Below are positions 17,604-24,188 of a DNA stretch of 64,000 nucleotides, piece after piece (positions within the stretch are counted from its first letter, which is position 1; every line of letters begins with the position of its first letter). The DNA is from Opitutia bacterium (GTDB lineage Bacteria; Verrucomicrobiota; Verrucomicrobiia; Opitutales; Opitutaceae), in NCBI GenBank assembly GCA_016217545.1, contig JACRHT010000016.1, positions 682,001-746,000 of the forward strand, in the 5' to 3' direction. The translations under genes and the position numbers were made by a program. The notes below the pieces were generated by a model that was not told the DNA's origin, did not search any database, and saw only the letters and a list, made by a program, of their open reading frames with translations.

Positions 17604-18263
17604 ATGGCGAAAAGCTACCGGCACATCATTTGGGACTGGAACGGCACGTTGCTCGACGACTGCGACTACAGCATCGGCGTCATGAACACGCTGCTGCGAA
17701 CACGCGGCCTGCCCCTGCTCGACCGCGCGCGCTACCACGACGTCTTCGATTTCCCGGTGCAACTCTACTACTCGCGGCTCGGCTTCGATGCCGCGAAAGA
17801 CGACTTCCACAGCCTCAGCGTCGAATTCATCACCGGCTACGACGCGCGCCGCCTCGAGTGCGCCCTGCACTCCGGCACGCGCCCGACCCTCGCTGCGATC
17901 CAGCGGGCCGGTCGCACGCAATCCGTGCTCTCCGCCTACCGCCACGAGACGCTGTGCGAGATCATCGCGCACTTCGAACTCACCGCTCACTTCCGCGAAC
18001 TGGCCGGCCTCGATAACATCTACGCTCACAGCAAACTCGAACTCGGCCGCCGACAACTCGCGCGCCTCGGCGTTCCCGCATCCGAAGTCGTCTTGATCGG
18101 CGACACCGTGCACGACGGCGAAGTGGCGCGCGAGCTTGGCGTCGATTGCGTGCTCGTCGCCGCCGGCCACCACTCCGCCGCGAAATTGCGCCGCCATCAC
18201 GACCGTGTCGTCGAGACGCTTGCCGAACTGAGTAGCGTGCCTGGGCTGGAGTTCGTGAGCTGA
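17604..18263 (+). CDS. HAD-family hydrolase, phosphoglycolate-phosphatase-like
   Basis: 219 residues. HAD motif I is 'IIWDWNGTLLDD' with nucleophile Asp11; the second acidic residue usual at +2 is Asn13, a variant found in one branch of Gph-like phosphatases. Motif II is probably 'SVLSAYRHE', motif III Lys in 'AHSKLELG', and motif IV 'VLIGDTVHDGEVA'. The helical cap lies between residues about 20 and 90. Likely a small-molecule phosphatase; the substrate is not readable. Divergent from truA and converging on ruvX, with a pair of inverted REPs between the two stops. Confidence 0.88.
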   Translation: MAKSYRHIIWDWNGTLLDDCDYSIGVMNTLLRTRGLPLLDRARYHDVFDFPVQLYYSRLGFDAAKDDFHSLSVEFITGYDARRLECALHSGTRPTLAAIQRAGRTQSVLSAYRHETLCEIIAHFELTAHFRELAGLDNIYAHSKLELGRRQLARLGVPASEVVLIGDTVHDGEVARELGVDCVLVAAGHHSAAKLRRHHDRVVETLAELSSVPGLEFVS

Positions 18264-18289
18264 TGTCGGGGAGAGCCGCGGTGCGTGCG

Positions 18290-18361
18290 GTAGGGCGGGA
18301 CCGCTGGGCCCGCCGCGCGAGCGGCATCATCTTCTCGGCGGGCCCAGCGGTCCCGCCCTAC
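18290..18361. repeat. Inverted pair of REP elements (BIME-like)
   Basis: Two perfect 25-base inverted copies, 18290-18314 and 18337-18361, separated by 22 bases. Each begins with the tetranucleotide GTAG and then forms its own imperfect hairpin (GGCGGGACC pairing with GGGCCCGCC around a GCT loop, one A/G mismatch). GTAG plus an imperfect hairpin is the hallmark of REPs processed by RAYT transposases. It lies between the convergent HAD and ruvX stops. The sequence shares only GTAGGGCG and the final GCC with the REPs around the RAYT at 22 kb, so it is a different REP class. Confidence 0.85.
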
Positions 18362-18375
18362 CCCAAGCCCCATTC

Positions 18376-18804
18376 TCACTCCGTCGGCGCGAGCGGCGGA
18401 TTCTGCTGATCGAGGAAGTCCTGCAAGATGATCGTCGCTGCGCGCGAGTCGATCAGCCCGCTGTCGCGCACCCCGCGACGGTCCTTTTTCTTGATAGATG
18501 ATTCGGCCGCGTAGCTCGTCAGCGTCTCGTCCACGAGATGCACCGGCAGCGCGAAGCGCGCCTTCAGCTCGGCGACGAACGCGTCCACCTCCTTCGCCTT
18601 AAAGCCGACCGACCCGTCCATGTTGTAGGGATAACCGACGACGAGGTCCGTGATGCGCCGCGCCTTGATCACCTCGCCGAGCTTGGCCCAGCGCGCATCG
18701 CCCGCCGGCTCGATCACCGCCGGCAATGGCGTCGCGACCCCGATCTCGTCGCCGTGAGCGAGTCCGATCCGTTTCGCGCCGTAGTCGATGCCGAGATAGC
18801 GCAT
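18376..18804 (-). CDS. ruvX: RuvX/YqgF-family putative RNase H-fold nuclease
   Basis: 142 residues. 'YLGIDYGAKRIGLAHGDEIGVATPL' holds the first acidic residue (Asp7) of the RNase-H-like fold; 'DLVVGYPYNMDGSVGFKA' and 'VHLVDETLTSYAAE' give the second acidic site; the end 'GLIDSRAATIILQDFLDQ' supplies the last Asp. This family is implicated in 16S rRNA 5'-end maturation and/or Holliday-junction resolution. The start at 18804 (MRYLGIDYG) is preferred over an ATG 6 bases earlier. It follows manC, separated by a palindromic repeat. Confidence 0.93.
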   Translation of the reverse strand: MRYLGIDYGAKRIGLAHGDEIGVATPLPAVIEPAGDARWAKLGEVIKARRITDLVVGYPYNMDGSVGFKAKEVDAFVAELKARFALPVHLVDETLTSYAAESSIKKKDRRGVRDSGLIDSRAATIILQDFLDQQNPPLAPTE

Positions 18805-18819
18805 GAGCACTCAGGGACT

Positions 18820-18909
18820 CACCACGAGGGAACACGCATCGCCGCGAAGCTCAACCGAGCGCACGCCCGCAGCGCGTATTCGTGTCCATTCGTGTTCATT
18901 CGTGGTTTC
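18820..18909. repeat. CACGAAT palindromic intergenic element, copy 1 (degenerate left arm)
   Basis: The right arm (18878-18909) carries the repeating unit ATTCGTGTCC/ATTCGTGTTC/ATTCGTGGTTTC. The left arm (about 18820-18837, ACCACGAGGGAACACG) is a decayed inverted version. It fills the gap between the manC stop (18913) and the ruvX start (18804), ending 3 bases from the manC stop codon. Copies 2 and 3 are at 41161-41240 and 51456-51546. Confidence 0.8.
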
Positions 18910-18912
18910 TTC

Positions 18913-19998
18913 TCAGAGGAACTTCTTCTTCTCCGCGTCGGCCTCGAGCCGTTTGAGGAGCGCCTTGATCTCCTGCGCCTTCTCCTTCGGGCAAACCAGC
19001 GTGGCATCGCCGGTGCTGACGACGATCAAGTCGCTCGCGCCCACCACGGCAGTCAGGTGTCCGTCGCGCGAGACGACGATGTTGCCCGCGCCGTCCTCGA
19101 CCACCGCGAGCCCGCGCAGCACGTTGCCCGCGGTGTCCTTCGGAAAATGGTTCGCGACCGCCGGCCAGGCGCCGACGTCGTCCCAATCGAACGTCGCCGG
19201 CACGACGACGACGTTGGTCGATTTCTCCATCAGCGCGTAGTCGACGGAGATTTTCTTCAGACTCGGATAACCCGCCGCGAGCGCGGCCGTCCAACCGCCC
19301 TTCGCCGCCGCCTGCTCCATCGCCGCGAGACCGGCGTGCAGCTCCGGGGCGTGCGCCTTCAGTCCGGCTTCAACCACCGGCACGCGCCAGACAAACATGC
19401 CGGCGTTCCAGAAGTAGCGTCCGGACGAAACATAGTTCTGCGCAGTCGCGAGGTCGGGCTTCTCGACGAAGCGCTTCACGGCCATGACCTCGCGCCCAGC
19501 CACATTTTTCCACGGCCCCGCCTGCTCGATGTAGCCGAAGCCCGTCGCCGGCTCCGTCGGCTTGATGCCGAGCGTCACGAGCACATCGGCGCTCTCGGCG
19601 GCGGCAAACGCCACGTTCAGCAGCGACTGGTATTCGCGCACGTCGTGGATGACGTGGTCCGCCGGCAACATCGCAAACGCGGCCTGCGGGTCGCGCTGCT
19701 TCACCAGCAACGCCGCGAGGCCCGTCGCCGCCGCCGTGTCGCGCCCCATGGGCTCGGCCACGAGGTTTTCCGCCGGCAATTGCGGGCACGCCGCGCGCAC
19801 CCCGGCGAGTTGCGCCTGGGTGGTGATGACGAAGATGTTCTCCTTCGGCGCGACGCCCAGCACGCGATCCACGGTCTGCGTGAGCATCGGCGTCTCGCCG
19901 ACGATCGGGAGGAGATGTTTGGGTGTGCTGTGTCGGCTGGCGGGCCAGAAGCGCTCACCGCGGCCACCAGCCATGATCACGACGTAACGTGCGGGCAT
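18913..19998 (-). CDS. manC: Mannose-1-phosphate guanylyltransferase
   Basis: 361 residues with only the nucleotidyltransferase domain (the two-domain form fused to a mannose-6-phosphate isomerase is about 470). GTP site 'VIMAGGRGERFWPASRHSTPK' opens the protein; 'AEPMGRDTAAATGLAAL', 'MLPADHVI', 'GFGYIEQ', 'VKRFVEKPDLATAQNYV', 'YFWNAGMFVWR' and 'FDWDDVGAW' are family signatures. It makes GDP-mannose for surface polysaccharides. The start MPARYVVIMAGG at 19998 is chosen because a longer in-frame start would overlap the divergent rhodanese gene. Confidence 0.93.
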   Translation of the reverse strand: MPARYVVIMAGGRGERFWPASRHSTPKHLLPIVGETPMLTQTVDRVLGVAPKENIFVITTQAQLAGVRAACPQLPAENLVAEPMGRDTAAATGLAALLVKQRDPQAAFAMLPADHVIHDVREYQSLLNVAFAAAESADVLVTLGIKPTEPATGFGYIEQAGPWKNVAGREVMAVKRFVEKPDLATAQNYVSSGRYFWNAGMFVWRVPVVEAGLKAHAPELHAGLAAMEQAAAKGGWTAALAAGYPSLKKISVDYALMEKSTNVVVVPATFDWDDVGAWPAVANHFPKDTAGNVLRGLAVVEDGAGNIVVSRDGHLTAVVGASDLIVVSTGDATLVCPKEKAQEIKALLKRLEADAEKKKFL

Positions 19999-20041
19999 AG
20001 GATTCCCCACGATTCCGGGCCGCCCCACTCCGTCAACGGCG

Positions 20042-20076
20042 AACTGGGTTTGCCTTTCCGGGGTCTTCACCCAGTT
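20042..20076. promoter_or_regulatory. Palindrome in manC/rhodanese divergent region
   Basis: AACTGGGT (20042-20049) and ACCCAGTT (20069-20076) are perfect 8-bp inverted arms around a 19-base spacer. The site sits in the 88-bp gap between divergent manC and the rhodanese gene. It could be an operator or an RNA hairpin in the rhodanese leader; nothing else supports a function. Confidence 0.3.
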
Positions 20077-20086
20077 TCGCCGTCCC

Positions 20087-20407
20087 ATGCCGTTCCCTCT
20101 CGAAACTGACGTCGCCACCGCCGCCCAGCTATTTGCCGCGGGCACGCTGCTGATCGACGTCCGCGAACCCAACGAAGTCGCCGCCGTCCACCTCCCGGGC
20201 AGCAAGCACATCTCGATTCGCGAAATCCCCGCGCGCGCCGCCGAAATCCCGCAAGATCGCCAGGTGCTCATCCTCTGCCATCACGGCGGTCGCAGCGCGC
20301 GCGTGACCCAGTTCCTGCGCGCCTCCGGCTGGGAAAACGTCACCAACGTCGCCGGCGGCATCGACGCGTGGGCGCTCAAAGTCGATCCGGCGCTCGCCCG
20401 CTATTGA
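20087..20407 (+). CDS. Single-domain rhodanese
   Basis: 106 residues, one rhodanese domain. The active-site loop 'CHHGGRS' (Cys64-Ser70) matches the six-residue loop of GlpE-type sulfurtransferases. 'LLIDVREPNEVAAVHLPGSKHI' and 'NVTNVAGGIDAWA' are standard. No signal peptide, so cytoplasmic. It would move a sulfane sulfur to cyanide or to a protein acceptor; the physiological partner is unknown. Divergent from manC and followed after 67 bases by a small basic-protein gene. Confidence 0.9.
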   Translation: MPFPLETDVATAAQLFAAGTLLIDVREPNEVAAVHLPGSKHISIREIPARAAEIPQDRQVLILCHHGGRSARVTQFLRASGWENVTNVAGGIDAWALKVDPALARY

Positions 20408-20474
20408 GCCGCCGGAGGGCTTGACTCGCGTCGCGCAATCCGGACAAATCCCCGCTCACTCATCACTCAACACC

Positions 20475-20573
20475 ATGGGCAAACAATACAACAAGGTCAT
20501 CAAAAAGAAACGCCGCGTCGCTTACTTGAAGCGCAAGAACGCCGCCAGCAAAGCCAAGGCGAAGAAGAAGTAA
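20475..20573 (+). CDS. 32-residue very basic protein, possibly ribosome-associated
   Basis: ATG at 20475 and TAA at 20571-20573. About half of the residues are Lys or Arg (start MGKQYNKVIKKKRRVAYLKR, end KAKAKKK), with a single hydrophobic cluster VAYL. Composition and size resemble very small ribosomal-type proteins (the bTHX/bS22 or AURKAIP1/COX24 kind), but no family match is claimed. Codon use is regular, and a strong hairpin lies 25 bases after the stop, as expected of a real, separately terminated gene. No Shine-Dalgarno sequence precedes it. Confidence 0.65.
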   Translation: MGKQYNKVIKKKRRVAYLKRKNAASKAKAKKK

Positions 20574-20598
20574 CCCGGCGCACAACGCCCAGCCTCTC

Positions 20599-20627
20599 GC
20601 GCCCGCAGTCGCGGGCGCATTTCATTT
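20599..20627 (+). terminator. Hairpin terminator/attenuator abutting rimO start
   Basis: GCGCCCGC (20599-20606) pairs perfectly with GCGGGCGC (20611-20618) around an AGTC loop and is followed by ATTTCATTT. The rimO ATG begins at 20628, directly after this run. It should end the small-protein transcript; any read-through messenger would have rimO's start immediately beside the stem. Confidence 0.7.
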
Positions 20628-22043
20628 ATGTCGATCAAGGTCAGCCTCATCTCCCTCGGTTGCGCGAAGAATCTCGTCGATAGCGAGATCATGGTCGGCC
20701 ACCTGCACCAGGCCGGCATGCAAGTCATCCCGGAGGCGGACAAGGCCGACGTCGTGATCGTCAACACGTGCTCGTTCATCGATTCCTCGAAGGAGGAATC
20801 CATCGGCCACATCCTAGAGATCAATCAGCAGCGCGGCATGCGCAAGCGCCGCAAGGAACAGAAGCTGATCGTCGCCGGCTGCATGTCGCAGCGCTTCTCG
20901 AAGGACTTGAAGGGCGAACTCCACGAGGTCGACGCCTTCATCGGCCTCGACCAAGTCACCAAAGTCGCGCCGATCATCGAGGAGATATACGCGAAGGAGC
21001 GCGGCAAGAAGGACCTGCCCGCCGATTACGTCGCGGGCAAATCGACCTGGATTCCCGACTACGATACGCCGCGCTTCCGACTCACGCCGAAACATTTTGC
21101 CTACGTCAAGATCGCCGAAGGCTGCAACCACCCGTGCACCTTCTGCATCATCCCGCAGATCCGCGGCCGCCACCGCAGCCGCACCGTCGCGAGCGTCGTC
21201 GCCGAGGTCCGTCAGCTCGTGAAGGAAGGCGTGAAGGAGATCAACCTGATCTCCCAGGACACGACCTTCTTCGGGATGGATACCTGGGAACAGCGCCCGA
21301 ATCCGCGCACTCCCGTCGATTCCTCGCGCGGCACCGCTCTCACCACTCTCCTCCGCGAGCTCAACGCCATCGAAGGCGACTTCTGGATTCGCCTGCTCTA
21401 CACGCACCCCGCGCATTGGTCGGATGAGTTGATCAAGACCATCGCCGAGTGCCCGAAGGTCGCGCGCTACATCGACATCCCGCTCCAGCACATCAGCGAC
21501 CACATGCTCGGCCTGATGCAGCGCGAGACGAGCGGCGACTACATTCGAGACCTCATCCGCCGCATCCGCGCCGGCATCCCCGGCATCGCGGTCCGCACGA
21601 CGTTCATCGTCGGCTTCCCTGGCGAAACCGATGCCGACGTCGACGAGCTTTGCCAATTCATCCGCGAGACCAAATTCGAGCGCCTGGGTGTGTTCCGCTA
21701 CTCGCAGGAGGAAGGCACGCGCGCCGCGAAGATGGCCGAGCAGATTCCCGCCAAGGTGAAGGAAGCCCGGTGGCACAAACTCATGGCGCTCCAGCAGGAG
21801 ATCGCCCGCGAAGTCTCCAAGCGCTACGTCGGCCGAAAGCTCCGCGTCCTCGTCGAGGAACCCGGCGTCGCCCGCGGCGAAGCCGACGCGCCCGACATCG
21901 ACGGCCGCGTCTACGTCCCGAAGAGCCTGTCCGTCGGCGCGTTCGTGGACGTCACGATCAACTCCTTTCACGACTACGACCTGCTCGCCGTCGCCAAGGG
22001 CGAGGAGCCGGTCGTCTACAAAGTCGCGAAACAGGCGCAGTGA
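20628..22043 (+). CDS. rimO: Ribosomal protein S12 methylthiotransferase
   Basis: 471 residues. The N-terminal UPF0004 domain holds three cysteines for the auxiliary cluster ('SLGCAKNLVDSE' with Cys12, 'VNTCSFIDSSKEES', 'AGCMSQR'). The radical-SAM motif is 'GCNHPCTFCIIP', Cys166, Cys170 and Cys173. The C-terminal TRAM domain ends the protein. The SLGCAKN and IDSSKEES segments distinguish RimO from MiaB. It methylthiolates an Asp of ribosomal protein S12. The ATG at 20628 directly follows a hairpin and has no Shine-Dalgarno sequence. Confidence 0.95.
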   Translation: MSIKVSLISLGCAKNLVDSEIMVGHLHQAGMQVIPEADKADVVIVNTCSFIDSSKEESIGHILEINQQRGMRKRRKEQKLIVAGCMSQRFSKDLKGELHEVDAFIGLDQVTKVAPIIEEIYAKERGKKDLPADYVAGKSTWIPDYDTPRFRLTPKHFAYVKIAEGCNHPCTFCIIPQIRGRHRSRTVASVVAEVRQLVKEGVKEINLISQDTTFFGMDTWEQRPNPRTPVDSSRGTALTTLLRELNAIEGDFWIRLLYTHPAHWSDELIKTIAECPKVARYIDIPLQHISDHMLGLMQRETSGDYIRDLIRRIRAGIPGIAVRTTFIVGFPGETDADVDELCQFIRETKFERLGVFRYSQEEGTRAAKMAEQIPAKVKEARWHKLMALQQEIAREVSKRYVGRKLRVLVEEPGVARGEADAPDIDGRVYVPKSLSVGAFVDVTINSFHDYDLLAVAKGEEPVVYKVAKQAQ

Positions 22044-22084
22044 GCTGAAGAACGTCGCAGAAATCCAGGCGATGCGATTCCGCT

Positions 22085-22573
22085 TCAGGTAGGGCGAGTC
22101 GTCCCCGACGAGCCGTCGTCCACCCGCGGCACCGGCCACACCCACGGCCAGTCTACCGGGCGCTCCACCATGCCAGCTCGCACCGGATTCAACCGGATGT
22201 ATTCCGCCTTTTGTTCCTCAGACTCATCCGAACGCAGCCGGTGATCGAAAAAACCAGTCTGCCATTTCACTCCTAGTGTTCGCGATTGATAGGCTTTCCA
22301 AACGCGGACAACGGTCGCCATCTCCCCGTCGCGCGGAAATGCAACCAACATATGCAAATGGTCCGGCATCAGCAGGACCAGCTTGAGCCACCATTCTCCA
22401 CGTTCGTGATAGAAGATCGCAGAATCGAGCAGGCGCGTTCCGGCCGGTTCGCGGCAAAGCGAGTTCATGCCGCGCTTCTGCGCGCAAATCGTGACGAAGA
22501 ACACCGAACCTCCAGCGACCCAAGCTGGGGGCGTGTGATGCAGAGTGCGCCGCTGCGGTGTGTGTCGGTTCAT
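22085..22573 (-). CDS. REP-associated tyrosine transposase (RAYT, Y1 family)
   Basis: 162 residues, apparently intact. N-terminal 'GGSVFFVTICAQKRG' starts the fold; the metal-binding HUH motif is 'LMPDHLHMLVAF', and the catalytic tyrosine lies in 'AEYIRLNPVRAGMV'. RAYTs cut single-stranded REP DNA next to a GTAG. The gene is bracketed by two inverted REPs: its start codon is 8 bases inside the right REP, and its last ten or so residues (DDGSSGTTRPT) are encoded by the left REP, with the stop 1 base beyond it. It follows mpl on the same strand with 29 bases between. Confidence 0.92.
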   Translation of the reverse strand: MNRHTPQRRTLHHTPPAWVAGGSVFFVTICAQKRGMNSLCREPAGTRLLDSAIFYHERGEWWLKLVLLMPDHLHMLVAFPRDGEMATVVRVWKAYQSRTLGVKWQTGFFDHRLRSDESEEQKAEYIRLNPVRAGMVERPVDWPWVWPVPRVDDGSSGTTRPT

Positions 22574-22606
22574 CGCACCCCGGCTCGTCGGGACGACTCG
22601 CCCTAC
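22089..22606. mobile_element. RAYT-REP element (REPtron), 518 bp
   Basis: Left REP at 22089-22114 (26 bases) and right REP at 22582-22606 (25 bases) are inverted copies that differ by one C in the loop. Each starts with GTAG followed by an imperfect hairpin (GGC, two mismatched pairs, GTCG/CGAC stem, short loop). Between them is only the transposase gene. The right REP overlaps the mpl stop codon: the TAG at 22603-22605 is part of the REP's GTAG. Confidence 0.88.
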
Positions 22607-24078
22607 CTTTCCACAGCCGGCGCCCGTTTCACGAAGCCGATGATGATGCCGTCGAATGACCCGTTCGTGAAGAACACCACGAGCTGCGGCCTCGGCCTCT
22701 CGGCGTGCGTCGCTGCGACGAGCTTGTCCAACAAATCCGCATTGCTCGGCGCCGTGCAGCCGCGCACGCCGAGCGTCGCCAGATGCGCGATGAGCGCGTC
22801 GTGGTCGAAACGCTCCTCGGGTTTCAGCAAATGCGCGCGCGCGACCGGCCCGAGGTAAACGTGGTCGGCGCGCGCCAGCGCGTCCTTGAACGCGTCGAGC
22901 ATCACGCGCCGGCGCGAGGTGTTGCTGCGCGGCTCGAACGCCGCGTGGATCACATGCCCGGGAAAGCGCGCACGGAAACTCGTCAGCGCCTCGCCCACCG
23001 CGGTTGGGTGGTGGCCGAAATCCTCGATCACCTTCAGCGCCGGCGTGTCCAGCAACAGCTGCTGCCGGCGTTTCACACCGCGGTAGCGTGCGAGCGCGTC
23101 GAGTTTCAGCGCCGCACCCTTTGTGGCGTAATAGGCCACATTCTCCGGGACCGCCTCGCCGACCGGCACGACGGCGAGGCTGAGCTGCGCCGCCGTCGCC
23201 GCCATCGCGGCATTGCGCGCGTTGTAGAGGCCCGGCTGCGTCCAACGCACCTCGGTCCACTTCGCGCCTTTCCAAGTCAGCGTGAAAGTCGCGCCTTCGG
23301 GTGACTCGGAAAATTGCTCGATGCGCACGTCGCAATTCTCTCCCACACCGACGCGCACGACCCGCGTCCACTTGAACTCCGGCAGCGCCGCGAGGTTCGC
23401 ATCGTCGCCGTTCAGCACGATCCAGCCGTTGCGCGGCACGATGCGCGCGAGGTGGTAAAACGTCCGTTTCACGTCGCTGAGGTCGTCGAAGATGTCGGCG
23501 TGGTCGAACTCGAGGTTGTTCATCACCGCGATGTGCGGCGCGTAGTGAATGAACTTGCTGCGCTTGTCGAAAAACGCGCTGTCGTATTCGTCGCCCTCGA
23601 TCACAAAAGGATCGGTCGCGCTGCCGAGATGGCTGCCCATCGGCGGATCCTGCGGCACGCCGCCGATCAGGAAGCCCGGATCGCCGCCGTTCTCGCGCAG
23701 CAGGAACGCCGTGATCGCAGTCGTCGTCGTCTTCCCGTGCGTGCCGGCGATGACGATGTTCTTTCGTCCCTTCAGAACGAATTCCGCGAGCAGGGCCGGC
23801 AGCGACGTGAAGGGGATCGCACGCGTGTCGAGCAACCACTCGACCTCGGCGTTGCCGCGGGTCATCGCGTTGCCGACGACGACCAGGTCGGGTTTCAGCC
23901 GTTCGAGGCGCGCGGGGTCGTAGCCTTCGTGCAACTCGATGCCCGCCTCGGCGAGCACCGTGCTCATCGGCGGGTAGATGCCGGCGTCGGCACCGAGCAC
24001 TTCGTGGCCGTTGGCGCGCGCCAGCAGCGCCGCGTTGCCCATCGCCGTCCCGCACACGCCCATGAAATAGATCCGCAT
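22603..24078 (-). CDS. mpl: UDP-N-acetylmuramate:L-Ala-gamma-D-Glu-meso-DAP ligase
   Basis: 491 residues, Mur-ligase family, cell-wall peptide recycling. N-terminal 'YFMGVCGTAMGNAALLARANGHEVLGAD' (UDP-binding), ATP loop 'IAGTHGKTTTTAITAFLL', 'IEGDEYDSAFFDKRSKF' (an Mpl signature), 'MNNLEFDHADIFDDL', 'NARNAAMAATAA', and the Mur C-terminal domain 'DFGHHPTAVGEAL'...'EPRSNTSRR'. The start at 24078 gives the canonical MRIYFMG. The reading frame ends with VER and a TAG supplied by the inserted REP, so the original C-terminus may have been slightly different. Known MurC proteins lack the EYDSAFFDKR motif. Confidence 0.93.
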   Translation of the reverse strand: MRIYFMGVCGTAMGNAALLARANGHEVLGADAGIYPPMSTVLAEAGIELHEGYDPARLERLKPDLVVVGNAMTRGNAEVEWLLDTRAIPFTSLPALLAEFVLKGRKNIVIAGTHGKTTTTAITAFLLRENGGDPGFLIGGVPQDPPMGSHLGSATDPFVIEGDEYDSAFFDKRSKFIHYAPHIAVMNNLEFDHADIFDDLSDVKRTFYHLARIVPRNGWIVLNGDDANLAALPEFKWTRVVRVGVGENCDVRIEQFSESPEGATFTLTWKGAKWTEVRWTQPGLYNARNAAMAATAAQLSLAVVPVGEAVPENVAYYATKGAALKLDALARYRGVKRRQQLLLDTPALKVIEDFGHHPTAVGEALTSFRARFPGHVIHAAFEPRSNTSRRRVMLDAFKDALARADHVYLGPVARAHLLKPEERFDHDALIAHLATLGVRGCTAPSNADLLDKLVAATHAERPRPQLVVFFTNGSFDGIIIGFVKRAPAVER

Positions 24079-24188
24079 GGGGGTTTTCTTGGCGTCGGCG
24101 GGCGACCGTGGCCACGAAAAACTCGCGTCGAAGGACCAGCGCGCCGGATTCAAATTGAGCAGTTCACCGCGCGCACTACGCTCGCGCC

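Noticed and set aside
20814-22145. A 443-residue minus-strand frame opposite rimO
   Set aside because: No motifs; rimO on the other strand has all conserved cysteines.
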